From assembly GCA_009767595.1 (NCBI GenBank), contig VSDK01021916.1, forward strand, positions 152,457-216,456: DNA of 64,000 nucleotides, given 5' to 3'. This document shows, in pieces, positions 35,901-45,793 of the stretch (position 1 is its first letter; the number at the start of each line of letters is the position of its first letter). This DNA comes from Symbiodinium kawagutii. Its lineage: Eukaryota > Sar > Dinophyceae > Suessiales > Symbiodiniaceae. A program made the position numbers and the translations under genes. The notes beneath the pieces are model-generated. The model saw nothing but the letters and a program-made list of their open reading frames with translations. It ran no database searches and was not told where the DNA came from.

Positions 35901-38658
35901 GTTATAACCATTAATAATGGTTTATCATAGGGGTATGTTGTATATATAACCTCAGTTAATTAGTGGTAACCTATAATGGTAACCAACCAATAATAGCTGG
36001 TTAATGGTTAATCATAGGAATCATGGCCATGATTTATAGGGGCTATGCCAACTATATGGGTGTTTCTCAAACCAGAATATGGTTGGTATTTTGTATATAA
36101 ATATATATATATATATATACATATTTATATTTATATATATATATACATATTTATATTTATATATATGCACATTTATATATATATATACATATTTTTATTT
36201 ATATATATATATACATTTATATATATATAACCCTTTTGCCATGGTTAGCTAGTGGTTACATGTGGTTACTATTGATTAATAGTTGGATGTAGTGGTTAAC
36301 AATGATCATTATATGGGTGTTTCTCAAAATAAGTTTAACCCAAAAATGGCTAGTCTATTACTTTTGATTAATAAATCACTGCTATGGTGGGGGGTAAATG
36401 GGGTACCGGTATGACTTGAGAAATCATTAAATGGCAGTGACAATTCTTTGCTACAAATGATAGCGCAAACGATTGACCGATTCACCGTTCAAATTTGGAT
36501 ATATGGATCGAATTGAAATGAATGGAATTTAGTTTGTGAATGTATTTTGTTGACTTTTGACTTCTTCCTGGGAGGTGTTGTCACTGTTGTCTACGTAATC
36601 CATTGAAGAAAGACGTCATGTATTCAATGACCGCCCAGAACTGCTGAGACTCCTCAGCATCCTCGGAGGTCTTGGCAGTGCCTTCTACTTTGCCAGTATC
36701 TTGGGCTTTCCGGAGGCTGGACAAAAGTCACGATTTGTGGGAGGGAAGTGACACAGCGGTTTGTGTAAATTGAATATATGTCAAGTACTGTATGTTAACT
36801 ATATCCTGTGTGGTTCGTGTGGTTGTGCGGTTTGTGGTGGTTTGCGTGATTTGTTCATTTGACATGATTCTGATGAGTCATTGTATTTATATTTGACTGA
36901 ATGGCCTATTAAGCAATTTATACAACTCACCACTCAGCTTGGAAATCGCCTTGTCAGAAGGCGGGGAGTACCGAATAGTGACTTGGCAGTGTCAATAGCT
37001 CACCATACTGGTAGTAAACAAGCCTGTACAATGTGTGAACAGTGACCCAACCCGTATAACCATGGTTAATTAGCCAGTTTCTCCAGTTTTTTGGCAAGGG
37101 GAGCGGCAGCGGAGAGAAACACAATGAAGAGATCAAGAAACACAGACAGCAAGGTGTATCAACAGCAGTAATTTGATGAATCCACGTGTTGATCAACCAC
37201 GGTACCATAAACAGTTGGGTCCATCTGAAACAGATGGCGGGGGAATGAATCCAACAAAGCCGACTGAGTGTAAATCACCAACTGATGAACACCATGACCC
37301 TAACCAGCTGCCCCCTACCTGCCCTACCTGCCCTACCTACCCCCTACCTGCCCTACCTGCCCTACCTACCCTACCCTAGCCCCTGACCCCGACCTGGCAC
37401 ACCTGCCTACCTCCTACCAGCACTGAGCACTCGGCCAGGCAGCCAGCCAGGTGGCTGCCGCCTTGGATGGTCGGGAACCCTTCAGCCGCAGGCAGAACGA
37501 GGCGCGGATCCGGTGATCAGCTGCTCACAGTAGGCAATGATGGTGGTAACTATATGAGCGCTCTAATATGGTAATAGTAGTGGTAATAGATGGTAATATA
37601 GTAGTGGTAATAGATGGGAATAGTAGTGGTAATATTTTATGGGAATGTAGTGGTAATTATATGGCAATAGTAGTGGTAATTATATTGATAATAGTAGTGG
37701 TAATGGTGATAAGAGTGGTACTGATTGGGTGATAAGGATTAATTGGGGATCACCAAGAAAAGTTTATGACTTTGGGGTTTCTCCAGATAGTGATACAGTG
37801 GTACCCCAAAGTGGTCGGTTTACTCCTATCAAAATGATTTGGGGGCACCTCTAGTTTGAGAAACCACCACTTGAATAATTACGAAAGTTTATCATGATTG
37901 ACCATTTGTTGGCAATGATTCATCAAATCCATGGTGATCTTATTGTTAATAACCTAGTGTTACCTCTATAGTTATAGGTTGATTCATTCATGTCGCAGAG
38001 ATGAGCCATTGATGGCAGCCGTATTCGCAGGATGCTCCCAGCAGCGCCATGAACTTTGCCATGGGCACCGATGGGCAGAAGAAGTGGAGCGACGTCTTTG
38101 CCATGGCCAAAGCTTTAGGAGACACGCCCGCGACCAGCGCGGCCAGGGGTGGAGCCAACTGTAGAGCTGAAGTGAAGTCAGGGATGGGCAGGTCAACATG
38201 ATTCTGAGACATTCCTAAGACCTGCCTAGAAGTGAATCATGTTGATATCCTGTGCCAACAAGTTGGTCCCTAGGGATATCCTTTGCCAACAAGTTGGTTT
38301 ATCGAAGGAACAACCCAGAAAAACAGCGAAACTGATGGAGCGCTCCTAGGACTAGTTCAGCACCTGGGAGTTCCTCGCAAAGGTTGACCAAACGAAGGGC
38401 GGCTTTGACAAAACAGCGGCAACTGCTGTGGAAGACCGCAGCCTTGGTGCCTAACTTAGAACGCAGCCTTGGTGCCTTGGTTACAGATAAAGTTGAAGCC
38501 GTGGATCAACATTGTTTCATCACGACCATTAACCACCATCATCATCATCATCATCAACAACAACAATGGAGTTGATAGGTTTTTGGATAAAACAGCTCAG
38601 TCATTGATGCAAGTGGAAATCACGGGCTTCAAGTGGCTGAAGTTCCATCCCTGTGTAG
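26157..38658 (+). CDS. DEAH-box RNA helicase, DHX57-like
   Basis: Fourteen small exons on the plus strand assemble the second half of a DEAH/RHA-family ATP-dependent RNA helicase: 26157-26183, 27586-27647, 28332-28357, 29494-29572, 30883-30954, 31500-31553, 33046-33102, 34095-34163, 35030-35101, 35546-35605, 37439-37501, 38031 to about 38123, 38383-38446 and 38613-38658. The first ten join with matching phase and no stop. They contain, in order, [33 protein letters not shown] (motif V), [31 protein letters not shown] (motif VI), [36 protein letters not shown] and a winged-helix/HA2 start. The spacing around motif VI and the SQAN-LQR sequence resemble the DHX57/DHX29/DHX36 branch. Donors are GC or GT; acceptors are AG|G. 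Motifs I to IV should lie upstream of 26157 and were not securely found. The gene is apparently intact where read. Role (RNA or RNP remodelling) is from family knowledge. Confidence 0.8.
26296..27025. other. helicase intron, first part
   Basis: AT-rich intron sequence with TGGTTAAT and GGTTGATA words repeated at about 26290-26360. No exon found. Confidence 0.4.
27026..27130. repeat. perfect 28-bp inverted repeat (hairpin)
   Basis: 27026-27053 is exactly the reverse complement of 27103-27130 (core GATGGAGGAAATCCTGCACC), separated by 49 bp. It lies inside a helicase intron and could be a MITE or a structured RNA element. Confidence 0.95.
27586..27647 (+). CDS. helicase exon (62 nt), EQYRAF segment
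   Basis: CCCAG|G acceptor; reads [22 protein letters not shown] donor in CGCAAG|GCGCGA. It matches the Q..(V/A)F.PxxxGxRK segment preceding motif V. Confidence 0.85.
27801..27911. mobile_element. MITE-like element, family A
   Basis: ATATGGTGGTTTCTCAAAAT at the left is mirrored by GATTTTGAGAAACCCC at the right. Confidence 0.75.
28141..28250. mobile_element. MITE-like element, family A
   Basis: The left end is ACATGGTGGTTTCTCAAAAT, the right end GGAGAAACCACGG. It lies just upstream of the 26-nt helicase exon. Confidence 0.65.
28332..28357 (+). CDS. helicase micro-exon (26 nt), motif V start
   Basis: CTCCAG|G acceptor; reads AVLSTDIA plus GA; GT donor in GCAGA|GTCCCT. Joined to 29494 it completes the Glu of STDIAETSITIPD. 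Confidence 0.85.
29494..29572 (+). CDS. helicase exon (79 nt), motif V and CVVDSG
   Basis: CCCAG|G acceptor; reads [20 protein letters not shown] then RHTNLE; GC donor in CTGGAG|GCGCAC. Confidence 0.85.
29647..30235. repeat. TA/CA-rich low-complexity intron segment
   Basis: Interspersed (TA)n and TACATG runs. ORFs across it on the minus strand are repeat artefacts. Confidence 0.8.
30883..30954 (+). CDS. helicase exon (72 nt), motif VI
   Basis: GCCAG|G acceptor; reads [20 protein letters not shown] then QGLC; GC donor in [19 protein letters not shown] is the canonical motif VI with arginine fingers. Confidence 0.9.
31500..31553 (+). CDS. helicase exon (54 nt)
   Basis: GCTCAG|G acceptor; reads [20 protein letters not shown] donor in CACCT|GCACCT. 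It follows motif VI exactly as FHLFT does in DHX57-type proteins. Confidence 0.8.
32008..32117. mobile_element. MITE-like element, family A
   Basis: ATATGGTGGTTGCTTCA at the left and GAGAAACCACCA at the right, with GGGGTACCCCTATTT beside the right end. Confidence 0.7.
32310..32970. repeat. GTT/GCT triplet array with 75-bp higher-order period
   Basis: The triplets GTT, GCT and GGT alternate for about 650 bp. The word GCTGCTGTGG recurs at 32420, 32495, 32570, 32645 and 32720, exactly 75 bp apart, giving five higher-order units. All frames are open on both strands, so poly-Gln/Asn/Val/Leu ORFs are shadows. It sits in the helicase intron 31554-33045. Confidence 0.95.
33046..33102 (+). CDS. helicase exon (57 nt), RVPL segment
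   Basis: GCCCAG|G acceptor; reads [21 protein letters not shown] donor at 33103. It corresponds to the E(I/M)xRVPLxxL segment that begins the winged-helix region. Confidence 0.85.
34095..34163 (+). CDS. helicase exon (69 nt), DPP segment
   Basis: TTCCAG|G acceptor; reads [20 protein letters not shown] then PKD; GT donor in GGAT|GTCGCT. FL..A.DPP is the conserved winged-helix signature of DEAH helicases. Confidence 0.8.
34448..34568. mobile_element. MITE-like element, family B (reference-quality copy)
   Basis: Perfect 17-bp terminal inverted repeats ATATGGCTATGGGTCAA and TTGACCCATAGCCATAT. The TA flanks fit a TA target duplication, as for mariner-type MITEs. Confidence 0.9.
35030..35101 (+). 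CDS. helicase exon (72 nt), GAL segment
   Basis: ACCGAG|G acceptor; reads [20 protein letters not shown] then GLST; GT donor in CACG|GTGGAA. It matches the A...L..LGAL....LT segment of HA2. Confidence 0.8.
35546..35605 (+). CDS. helicase exon (60 nt)
   Basis: CCCCAG|G acceptor; reads [26 protein letters not shown] donor. It corresponds to LG..LA.LP before the GKxL helix of HA2. Confidence 0.75.
36080..36232. repeat. TA-rich microsatellite in helicase intron
   Basis: Long (TA)n with TTTATA interruptions. No coding value. Confidence 0.9.
36311..36428. mobile_element. MITE-like element, family A
   Basis: ATATGGGTGTTTCTCAAAAT at the left; GACTTGAGAAATCATTA at the right. Subterminal TAACCC and GGGGTACC blocks are partly decayed. 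Confidence 0.6.
36586..36728 (-). CDS. coding-like segment, strand ambiguous
   Basis: The minus strand reads [20 protein letters not shown], then [19 protein letters not shown], and reaches a stop near 36586. A further minus-strand segment at about 36940-36990 reads [15 protein letters not shown] before a GT donor. The plus strand is also open and reads [20 protein letters not shown], which fits the missing HA2 helix of the helicase. Only one strand can be right. Confidence 0.35.
37305..37400. repeat. CCCTACCTGC minisatellite
   Basis: C-rich units (CCCTACCTGC and CCCTACCTAC) repeat about eight times. The array ends about 40 bp upstream of the helicase acceptor at 37438 and may serve as its pyrimidine-rich tract. 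Confidence 0.85.
37439..37501 (+). CDS. helicase exon (63 nt), HA2 domain
   Basis: GGCCAG|G acceptor; reads [20 protein letters not shown] then E; GC donor in ACGAG|GCGCGG. It matches IAA.L....PF......E of HA2. An alternative GT donor lies at 37513. Confidence 0.7.
37535..37740. repeat. AGTGGTAATA short tandem repeat
   Basis: TAGTGGTAAT units with small variations repeat about ten times. Intronic. Confidence 0.8.
37772..37870. mobile_element. MITE-like element, family A
   Basis: TTTGGGGTTTCTCCAGATAG at the left; CTAGTTTGAGAAACCACCAC at the right; TGGTACCCCAAA inside. Confidence 0.7.
38031..38123 (+). CDS. helicase exon, HA2 SD segment
   Basis: TTCGCAG|G acceptor; reads [20 protein letters not shown] after DAPSSA, which fits FA......SD..A...A of HA2. 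The frame stays open to about 38210, and the true donor (GC near 38115-38125) is uncertain. The minus strand is open too but very hydrophobic. Confidence 0.55.
38383..38446 (+). CDS. helicase exon, end of HA2
   Basis: GCAAAG|G acceptor; reads [20 protein letters not shown] then L; GT donor. It resembles TL..M..LK.QF..LL of DHX57-like proteins. The donor context GCAGCCTTGGTGCC is duplicated 26 bp downstream. Confidence 0.5.
38613..38658 (+). CDS. helicase exon, OB-fold HPSSV segment
   Basis: Reads [14 protein letters not shown] and ends in a GT donor. (L/V)xxHPSSV is a hallmark of the OB-fold domain in this family; here it is HPCV. Confidence 0.5.
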
Positions 38659-38929
38659 GTTTTGGGAAGGGTTGAATGGCAACGGTTGGCATGTTTTTGG
38701 CGGATCTCCTGCACGAAGGGCAGCTGATTGAATACAGATATCAGCAGTCAACTTCCCTCAGTTCGATATAACTTTGAGGCATGCGACCCAGCTGCCACCA
38801 TAACCCCAAGAAAACCAGACAACACAGGTGATCGTGCATATAGTGGTTTCTTAAAATTGGGAGCCTAAACAGTGGATGATTTATTAATATCAATGACTAA
38901 CGTTGGATGATTTAGCGGTCCTTTGTATA

Positions 38930-40830
38930 CTGTTCAAGCCTGGCAAAGCTCCTGGCACTTCATCCTCAGCACTTCCCATGCTTGGGCTTCGATCGTGAAA
39001 CCATCGAGATGCATCCAAGCGCTGGCTCCAGGAGATTTTGAGATGCACTCGAAAGGCCAAGCTTCCCGTCTCTCGGCGGGGATGGAGCACCATGTGGCTG
39101 CCCAGCAGAAAATGGCTGCAGAGCAGTGGATCTTTTGCCTTTGGAATGTGAGAAGGTGATCATCAGATATGATCAATCTGTACGTACATATTATATTATA
39201 TTATGTTTTATGCCGCAGTGATGTGGTTTGTTCCATGGTGCTGTGTATGTTTGAATGGCAGGTGTTGCAACCAAATTGGTAGCATCACTATTTTCAGTGC
39301 TTCTTCCCCAACAGCCTGACAGTTGCGCATCCCTCTTCCTTGCTGTAGTGCTTATCATGCTCAAAATAGTGAGCTAGGTGGTATCCAGCGTTATGGGCCA
39401 TAACTTGGTATTTGCCATTCTTATCAGCTACTCTTCGCCCTACAAAGCAAGTCATGTGTGTTGCGCATTGTTTTTTTGTTCCATGGACGGTGGTGATTGC
39501 GCACAGAGGGACCTGAATCACCTCTCGAGCCTCTCAACATTGAACACTAATCATTCACCATCACTAATTGTATAGCTGCTAGCTATGACCACTTTGATCT
39601 AGCCACTTGCTGCACCAGTGGCATATCTGATGAACAAAAATTCATGGACCATTGCCATGCACCAGTAAAGCTAATAGTCCCATGATTCACCTTTGGATCG
39701 CAAGGTTTCCAGCCCTCCCGAATTTTTGGTTTCAGCTGGTGCGGGGTTGCCGAGCAACGAGGCCTCTGTCGTGAGAAGGGCCTCATTTTTCCGGTGATGC
39801 AACAGCTGTGCAGTGCAAGGCAGCAGCTGCAAAGGCACGGATGGGCCAGGAGCCGGTGCCGGGCATCCCGGCTGGCCTTTGAGCCGGGCCAGGAGCCCCC
39901 TAGGAGTGGCCGTTCACAGGCTAGGGGAGTGCTATCCCAGATACTCCACGTATGGTATACCCACGCCTATAAGATCCGATAAAATGAGCCAAATGGATTG
40001 TTTACAGCACGTCGCAGTTTGATGTGGAGACGCATCATGTGGAGACTTATCATAATTGATGGGAACATGCATTCAAAAATGACTAGTGATGGTTGTCAGT
40101 TGATGATTGGCGAGTTTCCCGTCCAGCTATCCTCAGTGAGTCTTACTGAGAATATGTTCCTTTGGATCCCATGCTTTGAACATAGCTGGACAAGGTCCTA
40201 GTGATTTGGTGTGGCAACCCGAAAATCCAACTGTATCCATTGAGTACACACTTTCGCAATATGCAGAACTCGCAAATTTCGTAGCATCTTCAGTCGGTTT
40301 GTTCACATGTCAACTTGATTTCAGGCAGCTTGATGTACAATGTCTAATGTCGTTTGGGACAGAAATGATAGCACCGAACTATCTATGACTCCATTGTTAT
40401 TTGCATAGAACATGCGTTGAGTTATCAGCGTAAATTCTGAAGGCCAGTCCGATATGTCCGGAAAAAAAAAAACATGAGCACACTACGATTGGCTAATGTC
40501 GTCAAACGACTTCCGAAAGGATCTGAAAATTGTTTTTTCTCAAAGGTTTTAGTTTTAATAGACCTTCAGCAACAAACAACAAAAATGATTATGAATCACT
40601 GGTCATGTCCAAAAAATATGTTCACTTAATGTTTAGTCACTTAATTGTTACTTCTAGACTATCCTTGTTGAATTTATTGATCTATATAATGACTGAATGT
40701 GAACTATCCAAAAACCTATATAACTATCCTAGAACTTGACTACCCCATACTATCCCATGAGCCATTAATGCCATAATGCAACGGTTTTTCAGTTTCTCCA
40801 TTGGCAACCCCAGCGCTACGACTTGTCGTC
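38930..40830. other. probable helicase 3' region with unresolved exons
   Basis: A plus-strand frame at about 39020-39155 reads LSAGMEHHVAAQQKMAAEQW. Another at about 39800-39850 reads MQQLCSARQQLQRHGWARS. Both could be C-terminal helicase exons by position. A minus-strand frame at 39294-39450 reads KNGKYQVMAHNAGYHLAHYF and ends in a stop; its status is unclear. Confidence 0.3.
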
Positions 40831-40835
40831 TGCAG

Positions 40836-40997
40836 GGTCTCCTGGGATCTCTGTCGAGCATGTCGATACTGGCCGGATGACCAACCAAACGTATGGTCCG
40901 ATACGTGGGAGGACGACGGTTCCGAACCGAGTGGAGGCGAAGCTTCTGCAGGACAGAATGGATGTTGCCAAGAGGCCAAGTAGGGAGAAAATCAGCG
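40836..40997 (+). CDS. candidate exon, unknown protein
   Basis: After CTGCAG the plus strand reads SPGISVEHVDTGRMTNQTYG, then RTTVPNRVEAKLLQDRMDVA and KRPSREKIS, and ends at a GT donor in AGCG|GTGATC. Amino-acid composition is strongly protein-like. No family is recognised. Confidence 0.5.
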
Positions 40998-41009
40998 GTG
41001 ATCACAATT

Positions 41010-41065
41010 GATGATGATGAGGAGGATGATGATGATGATGATGAGGAAGAGGAGGAGGAGGATTG
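41010..41065. repeat. GAT/GAG triplet repeat
   Basis: (GAT)n followed by (GAG)n directly after the candidate exon. Intronic or 3' sequence. Confidence 0.7.
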
Positions 41066-42460
41066 TGACGATGGTAATGTTGATAGTGAATGCCTTCATG
41101 ATGTTGTATGCCAATGCACACTGATTTTGATGATGACACCGTTACTGTACCTTTTTCGGTTTTCGGTTTGTCCCTGTACATGGATGATATGTTTGGTTTC
41201 GTCGCATGCGTCGCATGATATATTTGCCGTTGCGGTTCTTGATGCCACGATCCGATGTGCATTGGATCATGACACGACATGTATCAACCCTCACGCAGAG
41301 AGATTACAAGACCTCCGACCGCAGGATGCGACACTGACAGCGTTTTCCCCAAGGACAACTTGGAAGAATCGTGGCCAGTGATGCAGATGCTTGGATGCAG
41401 TGCCAGCACTTGTGAGAATCCGCCCACAGCCATATGACCGATGATTGGGCAACCATCAACCGTTGATCGGTGCTCATCGGTCTTCGCTATGGTGGTAAGA
41501 CTGGCTTGCTTGAAGTTGCTGTGTCTGAAAGACACAGGAAGTAATTGTTGTCCTGGGTCTGCAATTTTATATGTGGTGCTTAAAGTTGTCCTAGGTCTGC
41601 AATTGGTTGCAGGGTTTTTGAGCACACCTATGGATGATTGGATTGTGTTTTTCAGATTGCAAGATCAATAGAAAATAAGAGACAGGATCATGAAGTGATG
41701 TTACTAACTCGCATTGACATGTTCGGTCTTTCTAACAATTCTCTTGTTTTTGCAACAGATTTGGGTTGTCACGAAGCATGTGCTTCTCCCTTGCCACCTT
41801 GAGGACAATGCTTGCCTTGGCCTACAGTTTCTAGCTAGCATATTTGGGAATTGTTGAGAAGTGGGCTGCCGAGGGAACCCCAAACGGCTTATCTTTGGAT
41901 GTTATTTGTAGTAAAGCCATCACAAGGGGCTGTTCTTAGAAGCAAGGTATACACATTCCTGGGTGTCGTTGTGTTTCTGTGCTTTCATCATGATCAGCAT
42001 GTGGAAATAGGATCATGATGCGCTCGTCCTGTTAGGCATTAGTAACCAATGCTTCATGTGGGTGCCATGCCATAACCAATGGGCCCCACCAAAAAGTTAT
42101 CATTTTGGCAGGAAACGATTTGTTTGGGGAGTACCACTATTTTGGCACATACGAAAGTAACTCACTTGAATCTAACACATTGAACATTTGCCCAGGAATG
42201 AAACTCATTGAATATTTGGTGCTGTCTCCAAGTTGGTGGACGCTTTATTGGGATCCTTGCAATGGATTTGTTCAGCTTTCCTCAAGCTATGGTTTAGATG
42301 AGGGTGTGCATTTAACTGTACAGTTCCTTGCCCATTTCCTTTGGCTGCACAAACAGATTCATAAATGATTACTGTGTTTTTTTCATAAATTACATTTGAT
42401 GACATCGACAATTACCCGCTCATGATGATGTGTATATTATACCCACATACTTAAGTATTG
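41066..42460. other. stretch without a supported gene
   Basis: Weak plus-strand islands only, for example DATLTAFSPRTTWKN near 41325. Nothing firm. Confidence 0.35.
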
Positions 42461-42469
42461 ACACACATG

Positions 42470-42760
42470 ATATGTGTATATATAGTTATATATATATAAA
42501 TAATATCATTACTTATCTAAATCTGTATGGATATATGAACACTGATATGTGAATATATACATAGTAATCCCTTCTGTTTGATCTTATACTGGCATATAAG
42601 TACATAAATATATATATATACACATAAATAGTTATATATATATATTTATCTATACATAGAAGTAACAAATATATATAGAGAGAGAGAGAGAAAGAGAACG
42701 AGAGGGATACTTATATGAAAATATATATATATATATATACGTTACATATGCATTTATTGA
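42470..42760. repeat. TA/GA microsatellite block
   Basis: (TA)n runs with (GA)n at about 42675-42705. Confidence 0.9.
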
Positions 42761-42779
42761 AAGGTAATTTTTGCTTATG

Positions 42780-42915
42780 GACGCTGCCGTGTGGAGGTTG
42801 GAACATTGGCAAGTTGGAAGGTGGGCGCCGCGTGAACGCTGGGTGGTCCAAAGCTTCCCGCCTCGCCAAGACACCGGCCGCTCGGGCGCCGCAGTGGGAG
42901 CGCAGGGGAAGCCAA
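42780..42915 (+). CDS. candidate exon, unknown protein
   Basis: A GC-rich island is open in two plus-strand frames, one reading MDAAVWRLEHWQVGRWAPRE. The sharp boundary with AT repeat suggests an exon. Frame and ends are unresolved. Confidence 0.3.
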
Positions 42916-43508
42916 CGGGGTGGTTCATAGCGGCTGGTACCAGGGGTTCATGGTGGTTACGTGTTCATGGTGTTTCATGGTGGCTAAGGCGCCGGTTAAG
43001 GGTTCATGGTGGCTCATAGTGGTTAAGGACTCGTAGTGCTTGATACAAGGAATACATAAGCAATGACAAATGGGGATCCAGCGTGTTACTAGTGGGATAT
43101 CCAGCTGTTCAGGGTTCATAGTGGTTCATAATGGTTACCTGGCAGAGAAATTAGCAGCAAGATTCAGCGAATGAGAGGCCCTGATGCTAATGCCAGCTAG
43201 TGGTTATTGCTAGTTCCTAAATAATCTAGTATATTATGCTGGTCAATGTGGTTAATGCTGGTGAATACTAGATTTTAATCTGGTAGATTCAGCAAAATCA
43301 ACACTAGTGGTTAATGCTAGTTCTTCATGACGGATCCAGCTGTTGATAAACAAACCCCCTACTTCTACCATAGCTGTTTTTTATCCACATGAAGTAGCTG
43401 TCCCATGCTGTCCCGTGGTTTATGTGATACAGAACCTCCCATTTGTTGGGGTGACTCATTGTGATTCACCTCAATTGCCGGAATTCAACGTTCGCTGGGT
43501 TCTCCCAG

Positions 43509-43641
43509 CATTGCAGTAGTAGAAACTCCAGTCAGGACGAATGGGGCGGGTAATAGTTTGCTTATCAAGAGGGAGTATCGAGTACGGAAACAGAAGCAGG
43601 ACACTCCATGGTTTGGTGCATGCTGGGTGATTATTGTTGAG
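43509..43641 (+). CDS. candidate exon, unknown protein
   Basis: Reads VVETPVRTNGAGNSLLIKRE, then YRVRKQKQDTPWFGACW and ends at GAG|GTTTGT, a plausible GT donor. No family recognised. Confidence 0.4.
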
Positions 43642-43679
43642 GTTTGTATGGTCATACCGTGATTTCTGGTGGATCTTGT

Positions 43680-43790
43680 GCAGTGCTTGAGAAATTCATT
43701 GATACCTTGGCGGCTGGGTTTCGGAGCCCAGGAGTATCGCTTGATGCCAGAGTAACTTCTGGGACAAAGATGCGCATGTCAATTTTTAGA
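43680..43790 (+). CDS. candidate exon, unknown protein
   Basis: The plus strand reads AVLEKFIDTLAAGFRSPGVS and onward. A GTGCAG acceptor lies at its start. The 3' end is not fixed. Confidence 0.35.
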
Positions 43791-43890
43791 TGCACACATC
43801 AAGTGCACATTGTGTATATCCATGTACTTTGAAACGGTCACAGGTTACATCCAACCTTCGCCAAATGTTCACAACTCAGGTTTGTTTCAG

Positions 43891-44046
43891 GGGGATGTTA
43901 CTCACCAGCCGATGATGGTTAACGCTTCGCCGCTTCGCGAAGAGGTTCTGGTGGACGAGGAGCCACCCTGTGACCTGTTGACCTATGTCGAGTTGACCAA
44001 CAGCGGCGGAAGGATATTGCGCGGAGGCGCCACACCATTCAGCTCG
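43891..44046 (+). CDS. candidate exon, unknown protein
   Basis: TTTCAG|G acceptor; reads MMVNASPLREEVLVDEEPPC, then DLLTYVELTNSGGRILRGG. Clearly protein-like and GC-rich. The donor is uncertain and the stop at about 44058 may lie in the intron. Confidence 0.45.
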
Positions 44047-44760
44047 ACAGCAATAGGATAGAAGTTGGCAGATATCCAGGGTATCAACTTGACGATACAT
44101 CATTGTGATCACTGGCTGCTGGTTGGGAGGGAGCGATGAGCTTGCCAGACGTATCCTTATAGCCCTTTTTGGGCCTCTAGAGGGGAAGCTGAGAAGCTAC
44201 CAGGAGGGTTCTAATTCTAAACCAAATGCTAGCTTGGTGATTCATTTTTGTGTATATTATCTTCATGACCCACCATTGGTTGGTTATGTAGTTGGTTTGT
44301 TGATGGTTGGTGTTGGGGGATGGTCCGTCGCTTTTTATATTTATTCCGTATCACCTTGGCAATGATTTTTGCCCGCTCGATGTTTCGATTCATGACCGCA
44401 ACGGACCAAAGCATTGGAAGAAAAACATGTAAATGTGACAAAGGAACCTCGTTCTTGGCAAGCAACAAACCATTCATCAAAAAATATGATTGGTCATCAT
44501 CATTAATTACCAACCACTACTGCGCGCTCAAAAAACGATTCTCAAGGCATCATGTTTCAACAATTGTTATTTGATATGATCTTTCAGTGTAAGCAGAAAG
44601 ATATTCAAAGCATCATGCATCCAGAACTACCTCGTGAAGGACTACCTTGCCAACTTGGTCACATTTGGTCACCCCAAGAAGCGATCTATGCAGTTCCAAG
44701 CAAAGCTGACATTTGGGCGCAACAACAGACAACCCTTTGGCCATGAACACTCATGAAACA

Positions 44761-45072
44761 TCACCAACTGCCCATCAGTCTTCCCAATGGGCTCTTTTGG
44801 TCTTCTCGTGGTGGTAGTGGCTCACATCCCTCGTGTATCTTATGAAAGAAGTATTCAAGATCAACACACTCAGGTTTCAGATTCAATCTTCTTACATGAC
44901 CAGATTCACGACACCCGACATTGCTCTTCACAGCTATCCTTTGTGGTTTGGATTTCCAACCAACCTCGGCGAAACTGTTTTTGTTTTCATGGTACTGACA
45001 GGTACACCATTTGCAGGGACAATCATCGACACGTACATGAACATCAAAATCGTTACCTTCATTATCCACCAT
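44761..45072 (-). CDS. minus-strand ORF with Cys cluster, possible gene fragment
   Basis: A 103-codon minus-strand ORF reads DVHVRVDDCPCKWCTCQYHE, then NVGCRESGHVRRLNLKPECV and EYFFHKIHEGCEPLPPRED before a stop. The charge balance and Cys/His content look like a real metal-binding protein segment. It opposes the direction of its neighbours, so it may be an inserted copy of a dispersed gene family. The plus strand is also open here. Confidence 0.4.
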   Translation of the reverse strand: MVDNEGNDFDVHVRVDDCPCKWCTCQYHENKNSFAEVGWKSKPQRIAVKSNVGCRESGHVRRLNLKPECVDLEYFFHKIHEGCEPLPPREDQKSPLGRLMGSW

Positions 45073-45639
45073 TGTTGCAAATGAAACTCAGACCCCTATG
45101 CTTGTCGGGTCTAAACTCTGCTTCTCAGCCGCACCATTTCGTTGAAGCAGGCACCGTGGTGACCCCGCAGCAGCTGGTGTTGTGTGGCAGTCGAGACGGA
45201 CCTTTCTGGCAGAATGACATGGTCTTGTTGGAGAACTGGCTGGAGATCGAGGCGTCGATGCCCCTGTTGGTTGGTTGGTAGCTTGGTACAGCTGCTTGAT
45301 GGTCTTGATGGTCAAAATCAATGGTCATCCACAGGGATAAAGGATGGGTACCAGTGGTTGATAAAGTTATAGTTGGTGGTTTGAAGGACAAGTTTCTGTT
45401 ATTGTGAGGGGTTGAGGTTTCTGTTCTTGGTCGCTTTGATTGACAAGTTTCTGTTATGCATGTATACGTATATATTTATATATATATATATTTATTTTTT
45501 GTTATTTACAGATATATATATATTTAAATATCTATATATCTAAATATTACATATATGTATGCATGTAAACCAATATGTGAGGGATGTTTGGTTGACAAAC
45601 ATATTTTTTTTTGATGGCAAAACCACGCACCAATCAGCA

Positions 45640-45793
45640 CCTGTCGGTGTCCCGGCACACCAGCGTGGGCCTTCCCATCGGTGGATCAACGGCGATGGGT
45701 CGGGACCAACCAGCCATGGGTGGAGATTCCGACAGCTGAACATGTGCTTTGGGATGAGCAAGCAGGGCTACAGGATTTGGATCCGCAGCAATA
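45640..45793 (+). CDS. candidate exon, unknown protein
   Basis: Reads PAWAFPSVDQRRWVGTNQPW, then VEIPTAEHVLWDEQAGLQ, in a GC-rich island that begins after CAATCAG. A stop or donor follows LDPQQ. Function unknown. Confidence 0.4.
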
